64,000 nucleotides of DNA from Sphingomonas sp. SORGH_AS_0950 (lineage in GTDB: Bacteria; Pseudomonadota; Alphaproteobacteria; Sphingomonadales; Sphingomonadaceae): positions 1,901,001-1,965,000 of the forward strand of contig NZ_JAUTAE010000001.1 of NCBI RefSeq assembly GCF_030818415.1, read 5' to 3'. Shown piece by piece: positions 50,433 to 59,428 of the stretch; position 1 is the first letter of the stretch; every line of letters begins with the position of its first letter. The notes below the pieces were generated by a model. It was not told the origin of the DNA. It saw nothing but the letters and a program-made list of their open reading frames with translations, and ran no database searches. The translations under genes and the position numbers were made by a program.

Positions 50433-51938
50433 TTAATCGCGCTCCCAGCCATGTTCCTTTTCCAGCGCCAGAACGTCACGCCCGGCGGTCAGGACCGCCC
50501 GCTCGCGTCCCTCCTCGGCAAAGGACACCACGAAGTCTCGTCCGGCAACGTCACCGTCGATCACCCGGTCTTCGGTCGATGCGACATGGCCGACATAGCG
50601 CAGGCTCAGGTCGTAATGGCCCGACCAGAAAAACGGCACCTCGGTATATTCCGCTTCGCCCTCGCCCATCAGATGCCGGGCGAGCCATTGGCCCATGCGC
50701 TGTGCCACCACCCAATGCTCGACGCGGATCGGATGGCCGAGCCGGGGATCGGGCACGCTGGCGATGTCGCCGATCGCATGGATGGCCGGGTCGGACGTGC
50801 GCAGGGTAGCATCGACCTGCACCCCGCCCCCCGCTTCCCTGGTGGCGAGCGTCAGCCCGGCCGCCTCGGCCAGCTCGGTCCGGGGCGTGGCACCGATACC
50901 GGCGACCAGCAGATCGCCCTCGACCCGGCTGCCGTCATCGAGCGTCGCGGCATGCCCGTCCCAGCGCGCGACGCGGCGGTTGAGGTGGAAGGTCACGCCC
51001 TTGGACTGGTGGAGATCGCGGATCATCGCGCCGACTTCCGGCCCGGCGGTCTTTTCCAGCGGCAGGTCGGCGTCGGACACCACCGCCACTGCCAATCCCC
51101 GCCCGACCAGCGAGGCGGCGACTTCCAGCCCGACATAGCTCGATCCGATGACGATCGCGCGCGCCGCGCCTGCCAGCGCGGCGATCAGCCGGTCAGCATC
51201 GGCCAGGCCGCGCACGACATGCACATCGTCCCGGTTCGCGCCGTAGAAGTCGGGCGGAACGGCGGCCGATCCGGTCGCCAGGACCAGAATGTCATAGGCC
51301 ACACGCTCGCCGTCACCGAGTACGACCGCCCCGGCATCGCGGTCGATCCGCGTCACCGCCACCCCGGTCCGCACCGTCACCCCCTCGCCCAGCGGCGGGA
51401 GCGCGGTGTCGTCGCGCTCCGCCTTGCCCGCCAGATATTTTTTGGAACAGAAGGTGCGATCATAGGGCGCGTCCGGATCGTCCGAGAGGAGCGTCACCGT
51501 CGCATCCGCGCCGTGTCGCGCCAGCATCTCGGCACAGGCATGGCCCGCCCCGCCGCCACCGATGATGACGACCCGGCCGATCCTCCGCCCGGTCTTCGCC
51601 GGTACGGTCTCGGCCCGTGGCGCGGGCCCCTCGACCCGGACTTGCCCCTGCTCCTCGACCACCGTGAAGCGGTCGAGCGGGGCAAAGGCAGGCGCACCCA
51701 TCGCCTCGCCCGTCTCCACGTCGAAACGGGCATGATGCCAGGGACAGCGGAGCGTGCCATCGGCGACGATGCCGTCGGCGAGCGGCGCCTTCAAATGGGT
51801 GCAGGTGCCCGAGAGTGCGCAGACACGGCCCCGATGGCGGACCAGGACCACGTCCTGTCCGTCCACGACCCCGGCAAGGATCCGCCCTTCCTCCAGATCG
51901 GTGGAGGCGATGCCTTTCGCCAGATCACGATCCGCCAT
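50433..51938 (-). CDS. Rieske-domain FAD/NAD(P)-dependent reductase (AIFM3-like)
   Basis: A 501-residue reductase. The N-terminal Rieske [2Fe-2S] domain has ligands Cys46, His48, Cys65 and His68 (CTH...CPWH). Then the FAD motif VVIIGGGGAGHACAEML, an NAD motif AIVIGSSYVGLEVAASL, and the second FAD motif HAIGDIASVPD define a ferredoxin-reductase-like flavoprotein, with a C-terminal reductase domain from about 405. It should pass electrons from NAD(P)H to an Fe-S protein or oxygenase. Start ATG 51938 was chosen before MADRDLAKGI. It follows dps by 31 bp, probably one operon. Confidence 0.9.
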   Translation of the reverse strand: MADRDLAKGIASTDLEEGRILAGVVDGQDVVLVRHRGRVCALSGTCTHLKAPLADGIVADGTLRCPWHHARFDVETGEAMGAPAFAPLDRFTVVEEQGQVRVEGPAPRAETVPAKTGRRIGRVVIIGGGGAGHACAEMLARHGADATVTLLSDDPDAPYDRTFCSKKYLAGKAERDDTALPPLGEGVTVRTGVAVTRIDRDAGAVVLGDGERVAYDILVLATGSAAVPPDFYGANRDDVHVVRGLADADRLIAALAGAARAIVIGSSYVGLEVAASLVGRGLAVAVVSDADLPLEKTAGPEVGAMIRDLHQSKGVTFHLNRRVARWDGHAATLDDGSRVEGDLLVAGIGATPRTELAEAAGLTLATREAGGGVQVDATLRTSDPAIHAIGDIASVPDPRLGHPIRVEHWVVAQRMGQWLARHLMGEGEAEYTEVPFFWSGHYDLSLRYVGHVASTEDRVIDGDVAGRDFVVSFAEEGRERAVLTAGRDVLALEKEHGWERD

Positions 51939-51969
51939 CGCCTCACCCTTTTCCCGTCGGTCGTCCGGA

Positions 51970-52539
51970 TCAGTCCGCGCGCTGCAATTCGGTCGCGGCG
52001 AGATGTTCGCCGATGAACCAGACCTGCGGCTCGCCGGTGCGGATGATGTCGCTGACCAGCAGGTCGTTGGTGCCGTCGTCGCCCGATTCATCGGCGGTCT
52101 TGGCGCCTTCATGCGCCTGTTCCAGAACGATCTTGTGCGCCTCGAGCAGCCGCGCGAGCATGGTCGGCACATCCTCGCGGCCACGCGGCGGGCGCGGGAT
52201 CTTGGTCATCTCGGCCACGTCGTGCGGCGTCGCGATGCTGATGCCGCCCAGCGCCTGGATACGTTCGGCCACCATATCGACCAGTTCGGCCTGCTTCTCA
52301 TAATGGGTGTCGAGCAGCAGATGCAGTTGATAGAAGGTCGCACCCGACATCTGCCAATGATGCTTCTTGTACAGGTCGCGCAGCATGATCGTGTCGGCCA
52401 GCACCTGGTTCAGGATCGACACGCTTTGCTTGCGGGCGTTTTCGGACAGGCCGAGCGGCAGGTCTTTCAGCGTACCGAACGGCTGGATTTCGCGATAGTC
52501 GATCTTGTACTGCGGCTGCGCCTGGTCGGTATCGGTCAC
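51970..52539 (-). CDS. dps: Dps-family ferritin, DNA-protecting
   Basis: A 189-residue Dps. Ferroxidase residues are at His61, His73, Asp77, Asp88 and Glu92 (HHWQMSGATFYQLHLLLD...LVDMVAERIQALGG), each 10 residues beyond the E. coli positions. It oxidises Fe(II) with hydrogen peroxide and stores iron in a dodecamer. The N-terminal 20 residues are acidic to polar, with no strong Lys patch, so DNA binding is uncertain. It is first in a probable operon with the Rieske reductase. Confidence 0.93.
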   Translation of the reverse strand: MTDTDQAQPQYKIDYREIQPFGTLKDLPLGLSENARKQSVSILNQVLADTIMLRDLYKKHHWQMSGATFYQLHLLLDTHYEKQAELVDMVAERIQALGGISIATPHDVAEMTKIPRPPRGREDVPTMLARLLEAHKIVLEQAHEGAKTADESGDDGTNDLLVSDIIRTGEPQVWFIGEHLAATELQRAD

Positions 52540-52734
52540 GATGTCACTCCACTCTGCAATGATCTTCGTTCCGAAGCGCTTGTTCCCGCGCAGGGTTCCA
52601 TGAAATTATCGACAAGGCCGCAGGAACAAAAAGCGCGGCGATCATGATCCAAATTAATTTCGATACGGTGGGTTTGGGGGGGAACGCTCCGGCTTTTGCG
52701 ACGTCCAGCATGGGATTTATCCGGGCGAGACCGC

Positions 52735-54099
52735 ATGACCCAACCCATATTGGTTTTTCTTCACGCACTCGGCGCCAGCAGCGGGGAATGGGATCTGGTG
52801 TGCCGCCAGCTCGGCCATCTGCCCAGCCTCGCGCTCGACCTGCCGGGATTCGGTGCGCGGAGCGACGAAGGCTATGCCGATGTCACCGCGATGGCGGACG
52901 ATCTGGCCGACACGATACGCCGCAACCGGCTGACCGCGTGTATCCTGGTCGGGCACAGCATGGGCGGCAAGATCGCCACCCTGGTCGCCGCGCGCGCCCA
53001 GGCGGGCGAGCAGGGGCTGGCCGGTGTCGTCGGGGTCGTGCTGGTCGCCGCCTCCCCGCCCGCCCCCGAGCCGATGGACGATGACCGTCGCGCGCAGATG
53101 ATCGGCTGGGTGTCGGACGGCCCGGTCGGACAGGCCGATGCCGAGACCTTTGTCGACGCCAACACCGCCCGGCCGCTGCCCCCGCCGCTGCGCGAACGGG
53201 CGATCGCCGATGTCCGTCGGTCGAGCCGCGAGGCATGGCTGGGCTGGCTGGAGCGCGGCAGCCTTGAGGATTGGAGCCGACAGGCAGGCTCCATCACCAT
53301 CCCGGCGCTGATCGTGGCGGGCGCGGAGGATGGCGATCTGGGCGAGGATGCGCAGGCCCGGCTGAACCGGCCGCATTATCGCCATGCCGAGATGCGCGTG
53401 GTCGAGGGTGCCGCGCACCTGATCCCCTATGAACAGCCCGACGCGCTGGCCGCGCTGATCGCCGATCACGCCGCCTCGCTCGCCGGGTCGATCCTTCCCG
53501 CCGGGTTCGTCCATATCCTGGGCTCCGACCGCGTCAGCCGCCGGACCCGCGCCGCGATGCTGGAGCGGACGCGGCCGGTATCCGATGACCAATGCGGCTG
53601 GTCGGAGGCGCAGCTGGCCATGGTCGCGGCGCTGATCGCGCATGTCCTGCCCGACCGGGGGGCCGATCGCGACCTCGCCCGCCATGTCGGTGCGGCGGTT
53701 CATGGCCCCGGCGATGGCTGGCGCTTCGCCGACCTGCCGCCGGATCGGGTGGCATGGGCGCAGGGACTGGCGACGCTCGACGCGCTGACCGGCGGGTTCG
53801 TCACGCTGGACCACGCGGCGCAGGCCGAATGGCTGAAGCGGATCGACGCCGGGCGCATGGACGACCATGGCGATAGGACATCCGGCCCCGACCGGCTCAC
53901 CCCCGACCAGATGGCCCTGTGGTTCCAGGACGTCCGCGCGGAGATCGTGCGGCAATGGATGGCCTCGCCCGCCGCGATGGCCGCCATCGGCTATGACGGC
54001 TTCGCGGTCGGCGGCGATGGCCCCCGCAAACAGGGCTATGCCCGCACCGCCGCCAACGATGCCGAACGCTGGCAGCACGCCACGGAGACGACCGCATGA
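52735..54099 (+). CDS. Fusion: alpha/beta hydrolase + gluconate 2-dehydrogenase subunit 3-like domain
   Basis: A 454-residue fusion. Residues 1-250 are an alpha/beta hydrolase: nucleophile Ser75 (GHSMGG), Asp199 (AGAEDGD) and His228 (GAAHLIPYEQP). Residues about 285-454 resemble the gamma (subunit 3) chain of GMC-type dehydrogenases: helical, with WSEAQLAMVAALIAHVLPDRG, LTGGFVTLDHAAQAEW, and a C-terminal GYDGFAVGG.. segment. The usual gamma chain carries a twin-arginine signal; here the protein starts as a cytosolic hydrolase. The stop overlaps the GMC oxidoreductase ATG. Confidence 0.8.
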   Translation: MTQPILVFLHALGASSGEWDLVCRQLGHLPSLALDLPGFGARSDEGYADVTAMADDLADTIRRNRLTACILVGHSMGGKIATLVAARAQAGEQGLAGVVGVVLVAASPPAPEPMDDDRRAQMIGWVSDGPVGQADAETFVDANTARPLPPPLRERAIADVRRSSREAWLGWLERGSLEDWSRQAGSITIPALIVAGAEDGDLGEDAQARLNRPHYRHAEMRVVEGAAHLIPYEQPDALAALIADHAASLAGSILPAGFVHILGSDRVSRRTRAAMLERTRPVSDDQCGWSEAQLAMVAALIAHVLPDRGADRDLARHVGAAVHGPGDGWRFADLPPDRVAWAQGLATLDALTGGFVTLDHAAQAEWLKRIDAGRMDDHGDRTSGPDRLTPDQMALWFQDVRAEIVRQWMASPAAMAAIGYDGFAVGGDGPRKQGYARTAANDAERWQHATETTA

Positions 54100-55643
54100 G
54101 CCGCCCCCCTTACGCCGAGCATGACATGGTCGACGCGGTGGTCATCGGCACCGGCGCGGGCGGCGCGCCGCTGGCCGCCCGCCTCGCCAAGGCGGGCCTG
54201 TCGGTCGTCGCGCTGGAGGCGGGCCGCGCCTTTCGCCCCGACGAGCATGTCGCCGACGAGGTGGCCGCCAATATCTATTGGATGGAGGAGCGGCTGAGCG
54301 GCGGCGCCGACCCCACCGCCTTCGGCTCGAACAATTCGGGCATGGGGGTGGGCGGATCGACGCTGCACTGGGGCGCCTTCTGCCCCCGGCCCGATCCCCG
54401 CGACCTGCAACTCCGCACGATGACCGGGCAAGGCGCGGACTGGCCCGTCCCCCATGCCGAGCTGATCGCCTATATCGAGGAGGTGGAGGCGTTCACCGGC
54501 GTGTCCGGCCCGGCGCATTATCCGTGGGACGACAGCCGCCGCTATGCCTATCCGCCGGTGGCGCGCAACGCGTCGGCCGACGCCATGGCGCGGGGCTGCG
54601 CGGCGCTGGGCATCACCGCGACCGACGCGCCCGCCGCGCTGGTGTCGCGCGACCGGGACCAGCCCTATTGGGGGCAGCGCCAGGCCTGCGTGAATTGCGG
54701 CACCTGCCACCAGGGATGCCGCAACGCGTCCAAGACCAGCATGGACACCAGCTATCTTCCCTATGCCGTCGCGCATGGCGCCGAGATCCGCGCCGGATGC
54801 CGCGTATTGACCTTCGACCGCGACCATCAGGGGCGGATCGACGCCGTGGTCTATCGCCAGGACGGTGAGGACCGCCGCCAGCGCTGCCGCGCGGTGTTCC
54901 TGTGCGCGGGCGGGGTGGAGACGCCGCGCCTGCTCCTGAATCTCGGCCTCGCCAATTCCAGCGGACAGGTCGGGCGCAACTTCATGGCGCATGTCGCCAC
55001 CCAGGTCTGGGGCCGGTTCGACGCCGAGATGCGGATGAATCGCGGCTATCCCTCCTCGATCATCACCGAGGACATGATGCGCCCCCGCGATGCGGATTTC
55101 GCGGGCGGCTATCTGATCCAGAGCCTGGGCGTGCTGCCCGTCAATCTGGCCACCGGTCTGGCGCGGGGCGCGGGCATGTGGGGGGACCGGCTCCAGGACA
55201 CGCTGCGTCACTATAACCGGATGGCGGGGATCGGCATCAATGGCGACTGCCTGCCCCATCCCGACAACCGCCTGACCCTGTCGGACGAAACCGACGCCTT
55301 CGGACAGCGCAAGGCACGGATCGACTTCACCTATCAGGCGAACGAGCGCGCCATCGACGCGCATTCGCGGCGCACCATGACCGCCATCTGGGACGCCGCG
55401 GGCGCCAGCGACATCTTCGCGATCGACCGCTCGGCCCACACCATCGGCACCTGCCGCATGGGTGACGATGGCGACGAGGCGGTGGTCGATGCCGATGGCC
55501 GCAGCTTCGACATCCCCAACCTGCTGATCTGCGACAATTCGATCTTTCCCAGCGCGCTGGCCGCCAACCCCGCGCTGACCATCATGGCGCTGTCGCTGCG
55601 CACCGCCGACCGGTTCCTGGCATCGTCGCGGGGGCAGGCGTGA
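54096..55643 (+). CDS. GMC-family oxidoreductase with four clustered cysteines
   Basis: A 515-residue FAD-dependent alcohol/sugar dehydrogenase. The dinucleotide motif VVIGTGAGGAPLAARLAKAG begins at residue 15, SNNSGMGVGGSTLHWGAFC is the GMC active-site-lid region, and TIGTCRMG..NPALTIMALSLRTADRF is the C-terminal signature. Cys198, 201, 204 and 208 (C-V-N-C-G-T-C-H-Q-G-C) follow a ferredoxin-like C-x2-C-x2-C-x3-C spacing. No signal peptide. It is translated after the hydrolase/gamma fusion (ATGA) and should form its catalytic alpha chain. Confidence 0.9.
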   Translation: MSRPPYAEHDMVDAVVIGTGAGGAPLAARLAKAGLSVVALEAGRAFRPDEHVADEVAANIYWMEERLSGGADPTAFGSNNSGMGVGGSTLHWGAFCPRPDPRDLQLRTMTGQGADWPVPHAELIAYIEEVEAFTGVSGPAHYPWDDSRRYAYPPVARNASADAMARGCAALGITATDAPAALVSRDRDQPYWGQRQACVNCGTCHQGCRNASKTSMDTSYLPYAVAHGAEIRAGCRVLTFDRDHQGRIDAVVYRQDGEDRRQRCRAVFLCAGGVETPRLLLNLGLANSSGQVGRNFMAHVATQVWGRFDAEMRMNRGYPSSIITEDMMRPRDADFAGGYLIQSLGVLPVNLATGLARGAGMWGDRLQDTLRHYNRMAGIGINGDCLPHPDNRLTLSDETDAFGQRKARIDFTYQANERAIDAHSRRTMTAIWDAAGASDIFAIDRSAHTIGTCRMGDDGDEAVVDADGRSFDIPNLLICDNSIFPSALAANPALTIMALSLRTADRFLASSRGQA

Positions 55644-55760
55644 CGACGGGCGTGGGGCCCGCCAGCATGTCTTCGCTGTCACATTCGGCGCGGCCCCTTG
55701 ACGGGAGCGGGGCAAGGGGTGCTCCATCGGACAGCAACACTGTCTGAACCCGGAAACACC

Positions 55761-57806
55761 ATGAAACGCCTCGCGCTCTCGCTCGCCCTGCTCGCCTCCA
55801 CCGCTGCCGTCGCCCAGACCGGCACCCTCTCGGGCGTCGACAAGGCGCTGATGGACGGGACGGTCAAGCCCGGCGACAATTTCGACACTTACGCCAATGG
55901 CACCTGGCGCAAGACCGCCCAGATCCCCGCCGACCGCTCCTCGATCGGCGTCGGGCTCGACGTTTCGCTCCGCGCCGAGGCGCGCAATGCCGCGATCATC
56001 AAGGGGGCCGCGGCCGCCCGTGGCGCACCGGGCAGCGACGAGCAGCGGATCGCCGATTATTATGCCGCCTATACCGATACCGCCGGGATCGAGGCGCGCG
56101 GGCTGAAGCCGATCCAGCCCGGCCTGGCCGCGATCGCCGCGATCCGCGACAAACATGACCTGTCACGCGCGATCGGCGCCGCGATGCGCGCCGACACCGA
56201 TCCGTTCAACAACAACAATTACGCCAGCACCAACGACCTGTTCGGCCTGTTCGTCAGCCAGGACCTCAACCACCCGACCCGCAACATCCCCTATCTCATG
56301 CAGGGCGGGCTCGGCCTGCCCGACCGCGACTATTACCTGTCCGACAAGCCCGAGATGGCGGAGATTCGCACCGCCTATCGCGCCTATCTGGGCCATTTGC
56401 TGCAACTGGCCGGGCTGTCCGATCCGCAAGCCCGTGCCGACCGAATCTTCGCCCTCGAACAGAAGATCGCGGCGGCCCAGGCCGACATCATCGCCAGCCA
56501 GGATGCGCACAAGGGCGACAATCCCTGGACCCGCGCCGACTTCGCCACTCGCGCGCCAGGCCTCGACTGGGCCGCATTCTGGACGGCGGCTGGCGTGCCC
56601 GCGAGCCAGCGCGACTTCATCGCCTGGCAACCCGGCGCGATCACCAAGCTGTCCGCGCTCGTCGCCAGCGAGCCGCTGCAAAGCTGGCGGGACTGGCTCG
56701 CCTTCCATATGATCAACCAGGTCACCGGCTCGCTGCCCAAGGCGATCGACGACGCGTCCTTCGGCTTTTACGGCCGCACGCTGACCGGCACGCCCGCACA
56801 GCAACCGCGCGAAAAGCGCGGCATCGCGGCGGTCAATGGCGCGCTCGGCGAGGCGGTGGGCAAAATCTATGCCCGCCGCTACTTCCCGGCCTCGTCCAAG
56901 GTCGAGATCCAGCATATGGTGACGAACATCGTCGCCGCCTTCGACCGCCGCATTGCCGCGCTCGACTGGATGGCGCCCGCCACCAAGGCCGAGGCAAGGG
57001 CCAAGCTGGCGGTGCTCAAGGTCGGTGTCGGCTATCCCGACCATTGGTGGAACTACCCGACCTTCGCGGTGCGCGCCGACGATCCGGTCGGCAATGCGCA
57101 ACGGGCGCGGCTGTCGCTCTATCGCTATCACCTCGCCAAGCTCGGCAAGCCGGTCGATCGCGGCGAATGGTGGATGACGCCGCAGACGGTCAATGCGGTC
57201 AACCTACCGCTTCAGAATGCGCTGAACTTCCCGGCCGCGATCCTGGAGAGCCCCTATTTCGATCCCCGGTTCGACGCGGCGGCCAATTATGGCGCGATCG
57301 GATCGGTGATCGGGCATGAGATCAGCCACAGCTTCGACAATCTGGGCGCCGATTTCGACTCGACCGGGCGGCTGCACAATTGGTGGACGCCTTCCGACCT
57401 CAAGCGGTTCGAGGGCGCGGGCCAGGCGCTGGTCGCCCAATACAATGCCTATGAGGCCTTGCCCGGGCTCCACCTCAACGGCGAGCAGGAACTGGGCGAG
57501 AATATCGCCGATGTCGCCGGACTCACCGCCTCCTACGAAGCCTATCGCGCCTCGCTCGGGGGCAAGCCCGCCCCGGTGATCGACGGGCTGACCGGCGACC
57601 AGCGATTCTTCCTGGCCTTTGCGCAGAGCTGGCGGACCAAGGTGCGCGACAAGGCGCTGCGCGCCCGGATCGCGACCGACGTCCATGCCCCCGCGCCGTG
57701 GCGGGTCCTGACGGTCCGCAATCTCGATGCCTGGTATGCGCCCTTTGACGTCCAGTCGGGGCAGGCGCTTTATCTAACGCCCGAAAAGCGGGTCCATATC
57801 TGGTAA
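55761..57806 (+). CDS. Peptidase M13 family metalloprotease
   Basis: A 681-residue zinc peptidase of the neprilysin family. A signal peptide (about 1-19, LALLASTAAVAQ) targets the envelope. The zinc motif is HEISH (His519-Glu520-His523) in GSVIGHEISHSFD, with the downstream Glu in ELGENIADVAGL. FAQSWRTK and a W-YxPFDV C-terminus are family marks. ATG 55761 was preferred to a frame start 21 codons earlier with no signal. It stands alone. Confidence 0.92.
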   Translation: MKRLALSLALLASTAAVAQTGTLSGVDKALMDGTVKPGDNFDTYANGTWRKTAQIPADRSSIGVGLDVSLRAEARNAAIIKGAAAARGAPGSDEQRIADYYAAYTDTAGIEARGLKPIQPGLAAIAAIRDKHDLSRAIGAAMRADTDPFNNNNYASTNDLFGLFVSQDLNHPTRNIPYLMQGGLGLPDRDYYLSDKPEMAEIRTAYRAYLGHLLQLAGLSDPQARADRIFALEQKIAAAQADIIASQDAHKGDNPWTRADFATRAPGLDWAAFWTAAGVPASQRDFIAWQPGAITKLSALVASEPLQSWRDWLAFHMINQVTGSLPKAIDDASFGFYGRTLTGTPAQQPREKRGIAAVNGALGEAVGKIYARRYFPASSKVEIQHMVTNIVAAFDRRIAALDWMAPATKAEARAKLAVLKVGVGYPDHWWNYPTFAVRADDPVGNAQRARLSLYRYHLAKLGKPVDRGEWWMTPQTVNAVNLPLQNALNFPAAILESPYFDPRFDAAANYGAIGSVIGHEISHSFDNLGADFDSTGRLHNWWTPSDLKRFEGAGQALVAQYNAYEALPGLHLNGEQELGENIADVAGLTASYEAYRASLGGKPAPVIDGLTGDQRFFLAFAQSWRTKVRDKALRARIATDVHAPAPWRVLTVRNLDAWYAPFDVQSGQALYLTPEKRVHIW

Positions 57807-57816
57807 ATGGCGACAC

Positions 57817-57856
57817 GCCCCCATGCGCCTTCCGCATCGCAGGCGCATGGGGGCGC
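57817..57856. terminator. Strong palindrome after the M13 gene
   Basis: CGCCCCCATGCGC (57817-57829) pairs perfectly, 13 bp, with GCGCATGGGGGCG (57844-57856). There is no U-tract, so it is a possible Rho-aided terminator or mRNA stabiliser. Confidence 0.55.
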
Positions 57857-57918
57857 GGCATGGCCCATCACCGATGCCCGGACAGAAACGAGACGGCCAT
57901 CCGGACGTTCTCCCCGCC

Positions 57919-58470
57919 ATGCCACTCGATCCCGAAGAGACCGCGACCATCGTGACCAGCCGCGCCATCCGCGCGGGGCATGAGGAGGATTTCGAGCGAT
58001 GGGCCGCCGAACTGGATCGGCTGGCCCGCGCGGAACCGGGCTTTCGCGCGAGCATCCGGCTGGGCCAGACGGCGGGCTTTCAGCATCTCCTCTTCCGCTT
58101 CGACGATCGTGGCACGGCCGAGGCCTGGCGCAACAGCCCCGCCTTTGTCGCGCATGCGGCCATGGCCGATGACTATTCCACCGCGCTTGACCAGATCGGC
58201 ACCGGCGACGCCGTCCGCTTCGAACTGCCGAGCGACGCCAGCGCCAGCAAGTGGAAGCGTTTCGTGACGACATGGCTGACGGTCTTCCCGGTCCTCCTGA
58301 TCGTCAGCCTGAACGTGCGCATGGTGGTGAAGGAGGCGCCCCTGCCCCTGCAATTGCTCCCCTCGTCCCTGCTGCTCACCGCGACCCTGCAATGGGTGAT
58401 CCTGCCGCGCCTGCAACGACACACCCGTTTCTGGCTGCTTCAGGACGGCTCCGGCCATCTGAGGACCTGA
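57919..58470 (+). CDS. Antibiotic-biosynthesis-monooxygenase-domain membrane protein
   Basis: About 183 residues. Residues 1-100 have the ABM (ferredoxin-like) fold: ETATIVTSRAIRAGHEEDFERWAAELDR, GFRASIRLGQ, FQHLLFRFDDRGTAEAWRNSPAFV. Two membrane helices follow at about 116-136 and 146-165 (TWLTVFPVLLIVSLN, LLPSSLLLTATLQWVIL). This matches the membrane-tethered ABM group of unknown role. The start is uncertain: ATG 57919 is used, ATG 57874 is possible. Confidence 0.78.
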   Translation: MPLDPEETATIVTSRAIRAGHEEDFERWAAELDRLARAEPGFRASIRLGQTAGFQHLLFRFDDRGTAEAWRNSPAFVAHAAMADDYSTALDQIGTGDAVRFELPSDASASKWKRFVTTWLTVFPVLLIVSLNVRMVVKEAPLPLQLLPSSLLLTATLQWVILPRLQRHTRFWLLQDGSGHLRT

Positions 58471-58709
58471 TAGGGGCTCGGCTTTGCCGCTTACGCAACG
58501 GTGCGCGTCTTATCGAGAGCGTGACGATCTATCCGGATGAACCGGAAGGTCCCGCAGCGGAGGTGGTGGCCAGCGTGGCGTCGGTCGGTAAGCGTGGTCA
58601 GCAGGCCGCCTTGCGGTAGCGCTGGCGGTCAGGATGCTTGTCGCCTTTGACGAGGGCGCGGGCGGTGCGGGAAGTTTTCGGTTCTACGACTGGTCATACG
58701 AGCACTCGT

Positions 58710-59084
58710 ATGACTGGTCGGATGGAGGTGGTCGGCCGTGTGTCGGGTCGACGGCGATGGTCGGACGCGGAGAAGCTGGAGATCCTGGCGGAGGCGTTCC
58801 GGCCGGGGGTGCGGGTTTGCGACGTCATCGCCCGGCGTGAGGTGTCGAGCAGCCTGATCTACACGTGGCGCAAGCAGTTGCGGGAGGGCAAGCTGGCGAG
58901 TGCCGTGCCGTCGTTGCCGGTATTCGCCGAAGTGCAGGTGGCGGAACCGGTCGTGCGGACACCGCAGCCGGCACCATGTCCACCGGGGTTCATCCATATC
59001 GAACTGCCGGGTGGCGTGCGGGTGAGCGTGGATGCTGCCGTGGATGCAGGGGCGCTGGCACGGGTGCTGTCGGTGCTGCGATGA
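58710..59084 (+). CDS. tnpA: IS66 accessory protein TnpA
   Basis: A 124-residue protein with a helix-turn-helix core: GRRRWSDAEKLEILAEAFRPG, VCDVIARREVSSSLIYTWRKQL. It assists TnpC in IS66 transposition. ATG 58710 is preferred over a TTG 24 codons upstream, which lies in non-coding terminal DNA. The stop overlaps the tnpB ATG. Confidence 0.87.
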   Translation: MTGRMEVVGRVSGRRRWSDAEKLEILAEAFRPGVRVCDVIARREVSSSLIYTWRKQLREGKLASAVPSLPVFAEVQVAEPVVRTPQPAPCPPGFIHIELPGGVRVSVDAAVDAGALARVLSVLR

Positions 59085-59428
59085 GCCCGGTGCCGTTGCC
59101 GACGCGGGTGTTCCTGGCATGCGGCGTGACCGACATGCGCAAGGGGTTCGATGGTTTGGCGGTGCTGGTGCAGCAGGTGCTGGTGCAGAACCCGCATTCC
59201 GGAGCGTTGTTCGCGTTCCGCGGCAAGCGGGGTCATCTGGTCAAGCTGTTGTGGTTCGATGGGCAAGGCCTGTGCCTGTTTTCCAAGCGGCTCGACCGTG
59301 GCCGCTTCGTCTGGCCGGTGACCGCGACCGGCACGGTGGTGCTGACGCCGGCGCAATTGTCGATGCTGCTGGAGGGCATCGACTGGCGTCGGCCCGAGCG
59401 GACGTTTACGCCGACGCTGGCGGGGTGA
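59081..59428 (+). CDS. tnpB: IS66 Orf2-like protein TnpB
   Basis: A 115-residue protein with the invariant pattern VFLACGVTDMRKGFDGLAVLVQ, LFAFRGKRGHLVKLLWFDGQG, FVWPVTATGTVVLTPAQLSMLLEGIDW. It is essential for IS66 transposition, mechanism unclear. The ATG overlaps the tnpA stop. It appears intact. Confidence 0.93.
   Translation: MSPVPLPTRVFLACGVTDMRKGFDGLAVLVQQVLVQNPHSGALFAFRGKRGHLVKLLWFDGQGLCLFSKRLDRGRFVWPVTATGTVVLTPAQLSMLLEGIDWRRPERTFTPTLAG

Noticed and set aside
52544..52768. Minus-strand 74-codon frame with a hydrophobic stretch (KLIWIMIAALFVPAALSII) upstream of dps
   Set aside because: No ribosome site, no recognisable family, and it crosses the divergent promoter region into the hydrolase-fusion start; kept only as a remote small-membrane-protein possibility.
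58477..58587. Coding-looking remnant (IESVTIYPDEPEGPAAEV) left of IS66 that resembles the C-terminus of a site-specific recombinase, continuing after the right duplication
   Set aside because: Only about 40 residues, no catalytic part, and the continuation past the IS runs into the rRNA terminator hairpin; resemblance too weak to call.
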